Part shown: piece after piece, positions 1 to 7,462 of the stretch
How positions within the stretch are numbered: position 1 is the first letter of the stretch
How the letters are laid out: each line of letters begins with the position of its first letter
NCBI GenBank assembly: GCA_003140785.1
Contig: PLKY01000337.1
Location: 1 to 7,644 of the forward strand
Direction: 5' to 3'
From: Acidobacteriaceae bacterium
Lineage (GTDB): Bacteria > Acidobacteriota > Terriglobia > Terriglobales > Acidobacteriaceae
DNA: 7,644 nucleotides
Made by a program: the position numbers and the translations under genes
Notes under the pieces: generated by a model
Told to the model about the DNA's origin: nothing
The model's input: only the letters and a program-made list of their open reading frames with translations
Database searches by the model: none

Positions 1-48
1 CGACCGTGATGCCGCTGATGGCCCTGAGTCAGAAGCTGGTTCGGGGCG

Positions 49-83
49 CAACGAAAGACGGGAGCCACCTCAGCTCCCGTCTT
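49..83 (-). terminator. Intrinsic terminator of the Oar-like receptor gene
   Basis: AAGACGGGAGC (55-65) and GCTCCCGTCTT (73-83) form a perfect, GC-rich 11-bp stem with a 7-nt loop. In the minus direction it starts 27 nt after the TAG stop at 110-112 and is followed by a short T-containing tail (TTTCGTT, running into the stem). The tail is weak, but position and stem strength fit an intrinsic terminator. It could serve in both directions if a plus-strand gene ends to the left. Confidence 0.7.
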
Positions 84-3000
84 CCGTGTCAACTTTCTAA
101 TTCGACCTGCTAGAAAGTCAGATGAAGCCCCATCGTGACGGCGCGGTTGCCGCCGATGGTGCCGGTAACGGAGCCGAAGGTAGCGCCGTTGTTGGGGCAT
201 CCCGCAGAGGAAGCGTAGCTGTAAGTTGTACATGTGCCTTGGCCATTGGTGAGGGTCGTCGGAACCGTGAGCCCCTTCCCGGATCCGTTCACCACTGGGA
301 GGATGTATTCATTTGCGAGAGCAGATTGCTGATCGACTGGGTCGTTGCTTGTCGCAATCTGGCCATAGTTGAGATAGCTCGATTGGCAATTGCTGTCGGT
401 GACGGCATTTGCGGTGTTCGAGCATGCATAGCTTTGCGCAATCTGTGTCTGGTTTTGGGGCACGTCCAGGCTGGTGGTGTTAAAGACGTTGAAGACGTTG
501 AAGGCGTAGTTCAAGCCGACGCGTTCAGTGAACTGGAAAGCTTTGCGGAAGGACAGATCCAGCCTCCTCTGGCCAGCTTGTCGGAAGAGATTGCGCTGGT
601 CGCTCGGGGCAAAATCTGTCTCGTAGATGTCCTTGGGATCTGTCCCTGTTGAGACAGGAATTCCCTTCTGCCCAGGCGCGAGGTAGTTGATGGCAATCTG
701 CGTGGGATCGATGGTTGGCATGTAAACGCCACCGGCGCCGCGGAAGGAGCCTTTGTTCCCTGTAAAGGCAGATTTTGGCTCGCTTGGGTTCTTGATTGCC
801 AGGACGGGGTTCATTAAATTGGGATAGTTTCCGACATACAGACTGCCGGACGCACCGTAAAACTCATACAGGGAATAAGGCTGCCCACTCTGCAGGACGG
901 CCACTCCGGTCATGTTCCACCCATTGGTGAAGTAAGAAAGCAGCGAGTGTGCCTTGGCAACATCGGGGACCAAAACCTGAAAATTGGCGGTGAAAACATT
1001 CGTTCGATCGAAGTCTGCAGATGCCCAGGAGTCACGAAGGCGATTGGGATTGTCCCCTGTGAAGAAGATGCCGATGTCGCTTTGCTCATCCAGAGCATGG
1101 CTCCATGTGTAACTGACCCCAGCCTGAACATTGTGCGAAAGACGCTTCTCAAGGTGGGTTTGCAAAGCGTCGTAGGCGGAAACTCCAACGGTTTTGAAGA
1201 GCGCCGAATTGAAGTTGTAACCGATATAGGGTACGCGGAAATCGATGTTGCCGCCGCTGGCCGTGTTCCATGGCTCGCCTGCAATTGCTGCGTAGTCGTA
1301 CCCGTCGGGAGTTGAGTTCTGGTTCAGGACTTGCCAACCGTAACTGGCCGTCTCGCCCCAGATTGGGTTTGTCGGCGTCGCGATCCCAGGCTCGTTGAAG
1401 GGCACCGGAATTACTGCATGGCGGCCACGATTGCCGACATAGCCGATATCGAATGCCAGGTCGTTGCGGGGCTGCCACTGAAAGTCCAGGGTGTAATTGA
1501 TCGTGTACGGCAGCACATTGTTATTCCCATATGCGCCGAAGTCGATTGTGGCCGTACAGTCAAGATAGTCTTCCTGGTTGTCGACAGCACCGCAATTCGG
1601 GCCGTACTCAGGATGCGCCGTCCCCGTCATGTTATTGAGCTGTGTCTGCAAAGCGTTCGTAAAGAATGAGGGGTTGGCGATGGGTTGGACATAGGAGGGC
1701 GTCCCGAGCGGATCGGCGAGCGTCTTCCCGTTGCCATTGATATAAGTTGCGAGAGGAGCGGATTGAGTTACGCCAAAAACTCCTCCACCGCCAGAGGCGC
1801 CATAGGGCTGTGAAAGATAGCTGAATAGCTCGCCGCGATCGTAATAGATGCCAGCTCCCCCGCGTAGAACCACCTTGCCGTTGTTTTGCTTCGGAGACCA
1901 TGCGAAGCCAACGCGCGGAGAAATTCCCCACTGACGGCCATTCAAAGTCGAGTCGCTTCCGGCTAAATTCGAAGCGGCGACGCTACTGCGATACTTGTTG
2001 TTAGGCGCCACAACAAAGCCTGTATTCACTACCGAGAATCCGGTAGTACTGGTCCCCGTCACGTCATAGAGCGAAGGATCGAAATTGAAGAAGTTGCCGT
2101 ATTTTTCGGTCAGACCGCCGTGGTAGTCATAGCGCACGCCCGCGGTGATGCTCAGGTTCGACAATAACTGCCACTTATCCTGGACATAGCTTTCGATTTC
2201 GTTGGAACGATAGTAGCGGTCGGCATTGTTCTTTCCACTCGATGGGTCGATGCTGTCAATGGTGTTGGATTTGTACGCGTTGCCTTCAAGAAGGGTCTCG
2301 AAGGTTTTGGCTTCCACATTCGCAATGCCGTTGCGATTGTTCTCGATATTCAATTGCGTATAGCTAAATCCGCCTCCCGCAACGATGGTATGTTTGCCGA
2401 TCGAGAAGATCACATTGCTTGAGGGATTGAGCCGGTTCTGATAGTAGCCTGTGTTGATGGTTGTGCTCTCCGTGCCGTAAGGGCCGACTCGGACTGACGG
2501 GGCGTCTGTAGAAAAGTTGCTTGCGAATTCCAAAAGGTCCAAGCCCGGCATGATGCCGCTTGCATAAAGTCCAGAACCCGTTCCGATTCCGAACGTTGGC
2601 CCCAACGTCGGATCGGGGGCGACGGTTTGCTTATCGAAGCTATTCGAAAACATGCGTACGTAGCCAAGGCGCTGTTCCCAATTCAGATGGGAACCGAGGT
2701 TAATCGTGTTATCAAGTGCACCGACTTGCGAGCCGTTATTCTGCGTAAGAGGAAAGCCGCCCGTTTGGGCAAGACCGTACGGCTTATTCACAGGATCATT
2801 CTGGTAGTAATACTTGAACGAGAGCCGGTCGCTCTTGCTCACGTCGAAGTCCAGTGAACCCGTAGCCTGATCGGCAACCATGGTGGATGTGCCGATCAAG
2901 GTCACGTTCGGAACACCGTAAGCATAAGGTGCGCTGTTTTGCGCCGATGGGATCATGTACTGGCCATTCGCCAGTTTGGCATTCATGAGAGCTGCCGCGA

Positions 3001-4072
3001 TCGGGCTGATCCCAACAGCCGTAAGCTTCCGGTTATTCCAACTCGTGAGGGCGCTCTCCAGACCCGCGTTCGAACGGTCATCGGTGAGACCCGAAGGAAC
3101 ATTGAGCTGCGACAGACCGGTCGCCTGATCTGAGTTATACCCGTGCTGATACGCGGCAAAGAAAAACAGCCTATTCTTGATGATTGGCCCGCCGACCGTT
3201 CCGCCGGAGGTCCAGCGGTGGAGCGCGGGATTGGCCAGGGATTCAGGAAACGCGCCGATGCCCTGCGTGCTCAGGATGTATTGCTGCTTAAAGAAGAATG
3301 GCGCGGCATTGAGAGAGTTGTTCGCGAATGTGCCGTAGACCTGGCCGTGCCAGCTGTTCGTCCCGGTAGCCGTGTTCGCGTCGATCTGCGCGCCCGCGGT
3401 CGCGCCTTGCTGAGCGTCGTACATCGAAGTGTTAACGCGCAATTCCTGAAGAAACTCGGGCGGAGGAGAGGGCAGGCTGTTGCCATTGGACTCGTAAACC
3501 GAGGTACCGGTTCCGAACTCGCCGCCTGTCTGCTCGGTTTCGCCGACGCCAAAGTTATAGCGCTGCGAGGTGTCTCCGCTGGAGGTCATGCCGTTGAAGA
3601 TGTTCGTGGAATCAACACCGTTCAGCTGAAATGTGTTGGAAGTGGCGCGCTGGCCGTTCGCCCATATGTTCTGGTTGCCCAAGCCGGTGTTTGAATCCAG
3701 GTTGGCGAGCAATTCGGCACTGACACCGGGAGAGAGCACGGCGAGCTGTGTGAAACTGCCGGTTGCCAGCGGAGTCAATTGAATTTGCGCGGAGTCCAAT
3801 GTATAGCCGTTTGTGGCGTCCGTCGCATTCAGCAGCGGATTTGCCGTAACTTCCACCGATTCGGAAACCTGGCCTACTTTGACAGTCAGATTCAGCGTTG
3901 TGGCGCTCGCTTCCTGCACCGCAATTGCCTTTGCTTCCGTTGTGTCGAATCCATCGTGGCTCACTTTCACCGTGTACGAACCAACGGGCAGGTTAAAGAC
4001 CTGGTAAAAGCCGTCAGTATGCGTCTTTGTCACCTGCGTATAGTTCGTCCCGCTATTGATGACGGCGACGGT

Positions 4073-4080
4073 TGCGCGGA
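4073..4080 (-). other. One-base deletion (frameshift) at the start of the regulatory-like domain
   Basis: In the frame of the ATG at 4221 the protein reads GSLNGTVKDPSGATVS up to 4078, the standard first strand of the carboxypeptidase-regulatory-like domain. The continuation ATVAVINSGTNYTQV begins at 4075 in a different frame. Between TCC (4078-4080) and GCA (4073-4075) only two bases remain where the family expects a codon such as GGC, giving SGATV. Adding one base rejoins the frames exactly. No homopolymer is present, so slippage is not an obvious cause. Confidence 0.85.
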
Positions 4081-4170
4081 AACCGTTGCGCCCGAAGGGT
4101 CCTTGACTGTGCCGTTGAGGGAGCCCAGCGTTTGTTGGGCAAAGGTAGGAAATTCGATTGCGACAGTTGC

Positions 4171-4173
4171 CTA
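4171..4173 (-). other. In-frame amber stop in the signal peptide of the Oar-like receptor
   Basis: Reading from the ATG at 4221, the codons give MIRLSWRRVAQICLLV, then TAG, then ATVAIEFPTFAQQTLG. The residues on both sides form one typical Sec signal peptide: a twin-Arg n-region, a hydrophobic core and an FA/QQ cleavage site. The TAG therefore looks like a single substitution of a sense codon such as TTG or TGG inside the hydrophobic core. No other start downstream would supply a signal peptide. Confidence 0.85.
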
Positions 4174-4221
4174 AACCAGCAGGCAGATTTGAGCGACACG
4201 CCTCCAAGAGAGTCGAATCAT

Positions 4222-4230
4222 GGTCTCCTC
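4222..4230 (-). promoter_or_regulatory. Shine-Dalgarno site that fixes the original start of the Oar-like receptor
   Basis: On the minus strand GAGGAG (4230-4225) is followed by ACC and then ATG at 4221-4219. The spacing is short but workable. Together with the signal peptide that follows, it marks the ancestral start codon. The TTG at 4297 has no such site. Confidence 0.7.
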
Positions 4231-4253
4231 GTAGATTGTTTTTGTCATTCAGG

Positions 4254-4295
4254 GTTGAGCTTGCACGATTGCGGCTTGCCTGCCGCTTGCTCAAC
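4254..4295 (-). other. Nested stem-loop in the leader of the Oar-like receptor
   Basis: GTTGAGC (4254-4260) pairs perfectly with GCTCAAC (4289-4295). Inside it GCGGC (4271-4275) pairs with GCCGC (4282-4286) around a 6-nt loop. It lies between the candidate promoter and the Shine-Dalgarno site, so it would form in the 5' untranslated leader, about 24 nt before the SD. I recognise no known riboswitch or attenuator family here. Confidence 0.45.
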
Positions 4296-4326
4296 AATTC
4301 TCAGACTGAGTTGGATTGCCGGAAAG

Positions 4327-4355
4327 ATTGTATGGCTGAAACGCCGGGATTTAAA
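4327..4355 (-). promoter_or_regulatory. Candidate sigma70-type promoter for the Oar-like receptor
   Basis: On the minus strand TTTAAA (4355-4350) is separated by exactly 17 nt from TACAAT (4332-4327), five of six matches to the -10 consensus and four of six to the -35. Transcription would start near 4320 and give a leader of about 100 nt before the ATG at 4221. It is the best pair I found in this gap, but a match of this quality can occur by chance. Confidence 0.4.
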
Positions 4356-4468
4356 TAGTTTGCATGAAGGGGGCCCGATTTCCAAATGAATTCTCAAGTG
4401 CAGATGCTTTCGACGCCGCTGCCTCTTGGAAAACGGCGGTGAAGACATCAACGGATTGTCACGGCGTT

Positions 4469-4497
4469 GTCGGCTGCCGAGTTTTGGGCAGGCCGAC
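4469..4497 (-). terminator. Second stem-loop downstream of the btuB-like gene
   Basis: GTCGGCTGCC (4469-4478) pairs with GGCA (4487-4490) plus GCCGAC (4492-4497), leaving one bulged G at 4491 and an 8-nt loop: 10 bp in all. It follows the larger palindrome in the direction of btuB transcription. There is no U-tract after it. The pair of stem-loops may act together as a transcription end or as a 3' barrier to nucleases. The role is inferred from position. Confidence 0.4.
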
Positions 4498-4504
4498 GTT
4501 CGAA

Positions 4505-4554
4505 TCATTGCGCACAGGCGGAATTCAACCCGAAATTCCGCCTTGCGCGAATGA
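4505..4554 (-). terminator. Large imperfect palindrome after the btuB-like stop codon, probable terminator
   Basis: Three blocks pair around an 8-nt loop (4526-4533): AGGCGGAATT with AATTCCGCCT (10 bp), GCGCA with TGCGC (5 bp) and TCATT with AATGA (5 bp). They are separated only by single bulged bases at 4515 and 4549, 20 bp in total. It begins 32 nt beyond the TGA at 4587, where a terminator for the btuB-like gene is expected. On the minus strand no U-run follows, so a canonical intrinsic terminator is not proved. It could equally be a 3' stabilising hairpin or a dispersed palindromic repeat. Confidence 0.55.
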
Positions 4555-4586
4555 CCGCGAAATCCAGCGGAGGAGCGCGCTCGACC

Positions 4587-7100
4587 TCAGCGTACGCTGC
4601 CTTTGCCCCACTGGATGCGCACGCCGACCCGGAGATTGGCAGGCAAGCTGATGTAGCCGATGGGCGCAATGTGCTGGTTGTCCGTAAGGTTCTCTGCCTG
4701 ACCGTAAACTCCCAGCCACGTCAATAATTGATAACTCGCGCCAAGATCCAGTCTGGCGAATCCCGGATCGAGATTGCGATTCGGCAACAGAAGGCTGTTG
4801 CCTCCGTTGATATCGTAGCCGCCCAAGAAGTCTGAGTCGTCCGAGCGGCTGACAAAGGCGGACGTAAACATTGCGCTCAACTTCTTCGCGGAGTAGGTTG
4901 CGGTGAAGAATCCAGTGTGCGGCGGACGCCGGAACGGACGCGCTCCCTGAAGCGGCGAATCCGTGCCGATGGGAATGCCATTGTAAGTCGGGAGGGGACC
5001 GAGAAGCGCGACATCACTGTTGGTGAATGAGCGCTGGATTACCGCGTCCAGATAGGTATACCCGCCGCGCAGAAAAATACTGCGGCCGATGCCGCCTTCC
5101 ACCGTAGCTTCGACCCCGAGAGCGCGGTAGGCCTCGGAATTCAAGCTTTGTTCATACGCCCCATTGGCTTGTAGAAACTGCTCCAATTGATTTTGCTGAG
5201 CCGGGGTTAGGTTGGGCAGCAATTCCGGAATCAGATCGAGGCCGACATATTCGATTTGGCGCCCAAACTCGTTGTGAAAAAAGCTGGTGCGGAATACGAG
5301 ACGCTGGCTCAGAAAGGCCTGCTCGACACCGCCTTCGTAGGTGCGCGCGGTAGGTGCTCCGATCGGTTTAACTCCGAATTGCTGGACGGCCGATTGTCCA
5401 CCATACAATTCGAGAAAGTTGTAGAGCGAATAAAGCTGGTCGGTGAACGAAGGCTCGCGCACGGCGTCGCCGTAGTTGAAGAGAATGCGTGTGCCGCTGA
5501 AGATTCCTTTCTTCGGCTTGAGCGCGTAGAACGAGACGCCGGCACGCGGATTGGTCTGCGTGCCGAAGAGCGAGTAGCGCTCCAGGTCGCCGCCAAGAGT
5601 GTAGAAGAATCGAGTCTTGAAGTCCCCGTGGACAGCCGCGCGATAGTCGTAGTTGGTCCGCTCCACTGGAGTTGCGTAGAGGCTCCCGGGCGTGGCTCCA
5701 GGCTCGGATCCGCGCTCGTCTTCGAACTGAAATCCGATTTGCGCGGCCAGGTGTGGAGTGACCGTGTAATCCCCCTGGTAGATCAGCTCGTCGCGATTCG
5801 AGACAAGTTGATTGCTTGTGCACGGACCGACAGCCGTAAGGCATGGATAATCGAGAATCGCTCGCCCCGTCGCGGCATAGCCGTTCGCGCCCGTGATCGT
5901 CACCACGTTGCCGTAGTAGGCCTGATCCCCAAACGAATCGTACGTCAGCAGCGTTCCGCTCGGCTGCCACAAGTAATACTGCTCGCGCTTGCGCGTCAAG
6001 CCGTAGCGCACCGAGTTATGAAACGCCGCAGTGGTTTGGTTATCCATTGAGGCGCTGAGAAAGAGGTCCTGATCCTTTTGCGTGGCGTCATTCACGACTT
6101 GATAAAACTGCAAGGCCCCAGGTACGCCAGTGGCGTCCACACCATAGTGGACCGTTCCACGAATTTGCGTTGATCCGTTCGGCTGCCATCCAAAGTTGCC
6201 CGCGGCTGTAGCGACGTGAAATTCATCCAGGGGAAGATTATTGTTCGTCTGTAACCAGCTGAATTCCCCCAGATAGTCAAGCTTGTTATGTGCGCCTGCT
6301 ATCTCCAAATCCTCTGCGGAAGTAAGAAAATTGCCCACATCTCCATGAAAGAGAAACGAGGGAAAGCTGGTGGTGCCGTGCGGGGTAGTCAGGCTGACGA
6401 CGCCGCTCTCTGCGTCTGCGCCATAGAGGCTCGAATCCGGACCACGGTACACTTCAGCCCGTTCAACGGCCGTTGTCGAAAGCGGCCCGAAATCGAAGCG
6501 TCCACCCAGATCGCCTGCACTGACGCCGTCTACGAGAATCTTGTTCGCATCGGAATCACCGCCACGGATGAACAACGACGCCTGCGCCCCCATCTGTCCG
6601 ACCTGCGAAACAGATGTTCCCGGCATCAGGCGCAACGAACTGACAAGATCGCTGCGCAGCGCAAGGTCGGATGGTCCTAAAACTGAAATCGAAGCTCCTG
6701 TCTGCGGCTGAGACGTAGGTGTGCCATTGGCCGTGACGACGATCGATTCGCGCACCCACGTCGGTTCAAGGACGAGATTCTGTTCGTGGTTATCGAACTT
6801 GCCTGCGTAAAAGCCCGGTGCCTCCAATTGCCGAAAGCCATTGGCCGAGATCACGAGATAGAAACGGCCCTGCTCTGCCGTCGTGATTTGATAACTGCCA
6901 TCCGCGCCCGAAACTCCAGCAGAGACAGTGCTGCCGTTGCGAATGAGAACGACCTTGGCTCCGGTTATCCTGGCGCCGGAAGGATCGGACACAACTCCGT
7001 GAACCTCGGCGGCAGGTACAGCGATACCGGCGAGCAAAAACAAAAAGACGATTGAGAGAGGTCGCGCGAACGCGCTGTGCAAGTAGCTGGGAAAAGTCAT
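4587..7100 (-). CDS. btuB: TonB-dependent outer-membrane receptor, BtuB-type corrinoid importer under a cobalamin riboswitch
   Basis: Outer-membrane TonB-dependent receptor of 837 residues, predicted to import cobalamin or related corrinoids using TonB energy. Residues 1-31 are a signal peptide (basic and hydrophobic stretch, VPAA/EV). Residues 33-112 are a carboxypeptidase-regulatory-like domain (GVVSDPSGARITGAKV). ESIVVTAN (118-125) is the TonB box. The plug spans about 130-240, with IRGGDSDANKILVDG (178-192) and VYRGPDSSLYGADAESG (217-233). The rest is the beta barrel, with YGQAENLTDNQ near the end. It is longer than enterobacterial BtuB (about 614 residues), partly because of the extra N-terminal domain. 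The ATG at 7100 is chosen because AAGGAG lies 5 nt upstream and the signal peptide starts there; a TTG at 7130 would add 10 residues that break the signal. The C-terminus runs six residues past RIQW (GKGSVR) instead of ending in an aromatic residue. The receptor family is certain. The corrinoid substrate is inferred from the riboswitch directly upstream; no BtuF/C/D gene is present to support it. Confidence 0.9.
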   Translation of the reverse strand: MTFPSYLHSAFARPLSIVFLFLLAGIAVPAAEVHGVVSDPSGARITGAKVVLIRNGSTVSAGVSGADGSYQITTAEQGRFYLVISANGFRQLEAPGFYAGKFDNHEQNLVLEPTWVRESIVVTANGTPTSQPQTGASISVLGPSDLALRSDLVSSLRLMPGTSVSQVGQMGAQASLFIRGGDSDANKILVDGVSAGDLGGRFDFGPLSTTAVERAEVYRGPDSSLYGADAESGVVSLTTPHGTTSFPSFLFHGDVGNFLTSAEDLEIAGAHNKLDYLGEFSWLQTNNNLPLDEFHVATAAGNFGWQPNGSTQIRGTVHYGVDATGVPGALQFYQVVNDATQKDQDLFLSASMDNQTTAAFHNSVRYGLTRKREQYYLWQPSGTLLTYDSFGDQAYYGNVVTITGANGYAATGRAILDYPCLTAVGPCTSNQLVSNRDELIYQGDYTVTPHLAAQIGFQFEDERGSEPGATPGSLYATPVERTNYDYRAAVHGDFKTRFFYTLGGDLERYSLFGTQTNPRAGVSFYALKPKKGIFSGTRILFNYGDAVREPSFTDQLYSLYNFLELYGGQSAVQQFGVKPIGAPTARTYEGGVEQAFLSQRLVFRTSFFHNEFGRQIEYVGLDLIPELLPNLTPAQQNQLEQFLQANGAYEQSLNSEAYRALGVEATVEGGIGRSIFLRGGYTYLDAVIQRSFTNSDVALLGPLPTYNGIPIGTDSPLQGARPFRRPPHTGFFTATYSAKKLSAMFTSAFVSRSDDSDFLGGYDINGGNSLLLPNRNLDPGFARLDLGASYQLLTWLGVYGQAENLTDNQHIAPIGYISLPANLRVGVRIQWGKGSVR

Positions 7101-7105
7101 GGAGG

Positions 7106-7127
7106 CTCCTTCGTTCCCCTCGGAACG
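7106..7127 (-). promoter_or_regulatory. Shine-Dalgarno site with abutting hairpin, likely riboswitch expression platform
   Basis: AAGGAG (7111-7106) precedes the ATG at 7100 by 5 nt and decides the start. Immediately 5' of it on the minus strand, CGTTCC (7127-7122) and GGAACG (7117-7112) form a perfect 6-bp stem with a GAGG loop, so the stem touches the ribosome-binding site. It sits between the end of the aptamer and the start codon, where translation-type cobalamin riboswitches place their expression platform. Control at translation is inferred; I see no U-tract terminator in this interval. Confidence 0.6.
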
Positions 7128-7145
7128 CAAGCGGGTTATCGGCGC

Positions 7146-7372
7146 CGAAGACCGGTCTCCTGACTTGCGCCTTTCCCAGCACCTTCCCAGAGTGCAGCCC
7201 GATGGGGGCGTGCCTCCAGTGGCATTTTGGCACCTCAGTGAATGCGGAGGTATCCAAGCTGGCTTCCTGCCTTGGCCGATACGACGGCCATTGAGGCAAG
7301 TGCGCTCACAGTTGCGGGGCAGTGGCGGAGTTTCACCGCCTTCCCGAGCATCCTGGCGATTACCGTGGTGAG
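7146..7372 (-). promoter_or_regulatory. Cobalamin (B12) riboswitch
   Basis: Minus-strand RNA aptamer that binds a cobalamin and controls the receptor downstream. Hallmarks in transcription order: GGGAAGGCGGTG then AAACTCCGCCACTG and CCCCGCAACTGT (7345-7308), the conserved P3/P4 core; a second GCCACTG (7223-7217); GGGAAGG (7188-7182); and the B12 box AGTCAGGAGACCGGTC (7165-7150). The CCC/GGG hairpin with a CCATC loop near 7196-7208 is in the right place for an L5-type arm. The order and spacing match the known family. The outer boundaries (P1 strands) are approximate to about 10 nt. About 45 nt separate the B12 box from the ATG of the receptor gene. Confidence 0.96.
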
Positions 7373-7376
7373 ATAT

Positions 7377-7397
7377 GCTGCTCGCTATGGGAGCAGC
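7377..7397 (-). other. Small hairpin between the 5'-terminal hairpin and the riboswitch
   Basis: GCTGCTC (7377-7383) pairs perfectly with GAGCAGC (7391-7397) around a 7-nt loop. It lies between the 13-bp leader hairpin and the 5' edge of the aptamer. It may insulate the folding of the riboswitch, but that is only inference from position. Confidence 0.5.
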
Positions 7398-7399
7398 GG

Positions 7400-7430
7400 T
7401 GATGGCATGAAACAGACTTTCATGCCATCA
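7400..7430 (-). other. Perfect 13-bp hairpin at the predicted 5' end of the btuB leader RNA
   Basis: The arms TGATGGCATGAAA (7400-7412) and TTTCATGCCATCA (7418-7430) are perfectly complementary with a 5-nt loop. The outer base lies 3 nt past the -10 element of the promoter at 7434-7462, so the transcript would begin at or within the first few bases of the stem. A 5'-terminal stem-loop is known to protect some outer-membrane-protein mRNAs (such as ompA) from decay; that role here is inferred. As DNA it could instead be an operator for a dimeric repressor. Confidence 0.6.
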
Positions 7431-7433
7431 ATC

Positions 7434-7462
7434 GTTATAAACGTGGCGCGTCGCGAAGTCAA
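7434..7462 (-). promoter_or_regulatory. Sigma70-type promoter for the riboswitch and btuB-like gene
   Basis: On the minus strand TTGACT (7462-7457) is followed by a 17-nt spacer and TATAAC (7439-7434), each five of six matches to consensus. Predicted transcription start is around 7427-7430, giving a leader of about 330 nt that contains both hairpins and the whole riboswitch. It is the only strong promoter I see upstream of the aptamer. Confidence 0.75.

Larger units (their letters stand above)
110..4221 (-). pseudogene. Oar-like TonB-dependent outer-membrane receptor with disrupted 5' end
   Basis: The body (4075 down to 110, TAG stop) is one open frame coding a very large outer-membrane TonB-dependent receptor of the Oar-like, carboxypeptidase-regulatory-domain type. 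Repaired numbering (about 1370 residues): signal peptide 1-28 ending FA/QQ; regulatory-like beta-sandwich about 34-118 (TDGFYQVFNLPVGSYTV); TonB-box-like ESVEVTAN about 121-128; plug with NGQRATSNTFQLNGVD; then a very long barrel with the family motifs YVGNRGRH, SADFDRTNVF and NVFNVFN, ending GLHLTF with the terminal Phe used for barrel insertion. The start at 4221 is chosen because ATG is preceded by GAGGAG and opens a secretion signal. From that ATG there is an in-frame TAG at codon 17 (4171-4173) and a one-base loss near 4076-4077. The longest open frame instead begins at a TTG at 4297 and gives about 74 residues with no signal peptide and no homology-like features, so I do not accept that start. 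Ligand unknown; large substrates such as oligosaccharides or peptides are typical guesses for the family. It could be intact if both lesions are sequence errors. Confidence 0.85.

Noticed and set aside
3..113. Plus-strand open frame entering from the left edge (reads MPLMALSQKLVRGA early on)
   Set aside because: Could be the tail of a gene, but it continues through the terminator hairpin and only about 17 codons look plausible; too short to support a call.
3143..3694. 183-codon plus-strand open frame inside the Oar-like gene
   Set aside because: Antisense shadow of a conserved plug and barrel region; low-complexity Arg/Val-rich product without motifs.
4222..4297. Extension of the Oar-like receptor to a TTG start at 4297
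   Set aside because: The added residues and the following stretch to 4076 have no signal peptide, no Shine-Dalgarno site and no family similarity, while another frame in the same DNA gives the expected signal peptide and domain start.
5256..6050. 264-codon open frame on the plus strand inside the btuB-like gene
   Set aside because: It is antisense to a clear receptor gene, has no recognisable domain, and arises from the codon usage of the real frame.
7101..7130. Ten-residue extension of the btuB-like gene from a TTG at 7130
   Set aside because: It runs through the Shine-Dalgarno site and adjacent hairpin and would put charged residues before a complete signal peptide that starts at the ATG at 7100.
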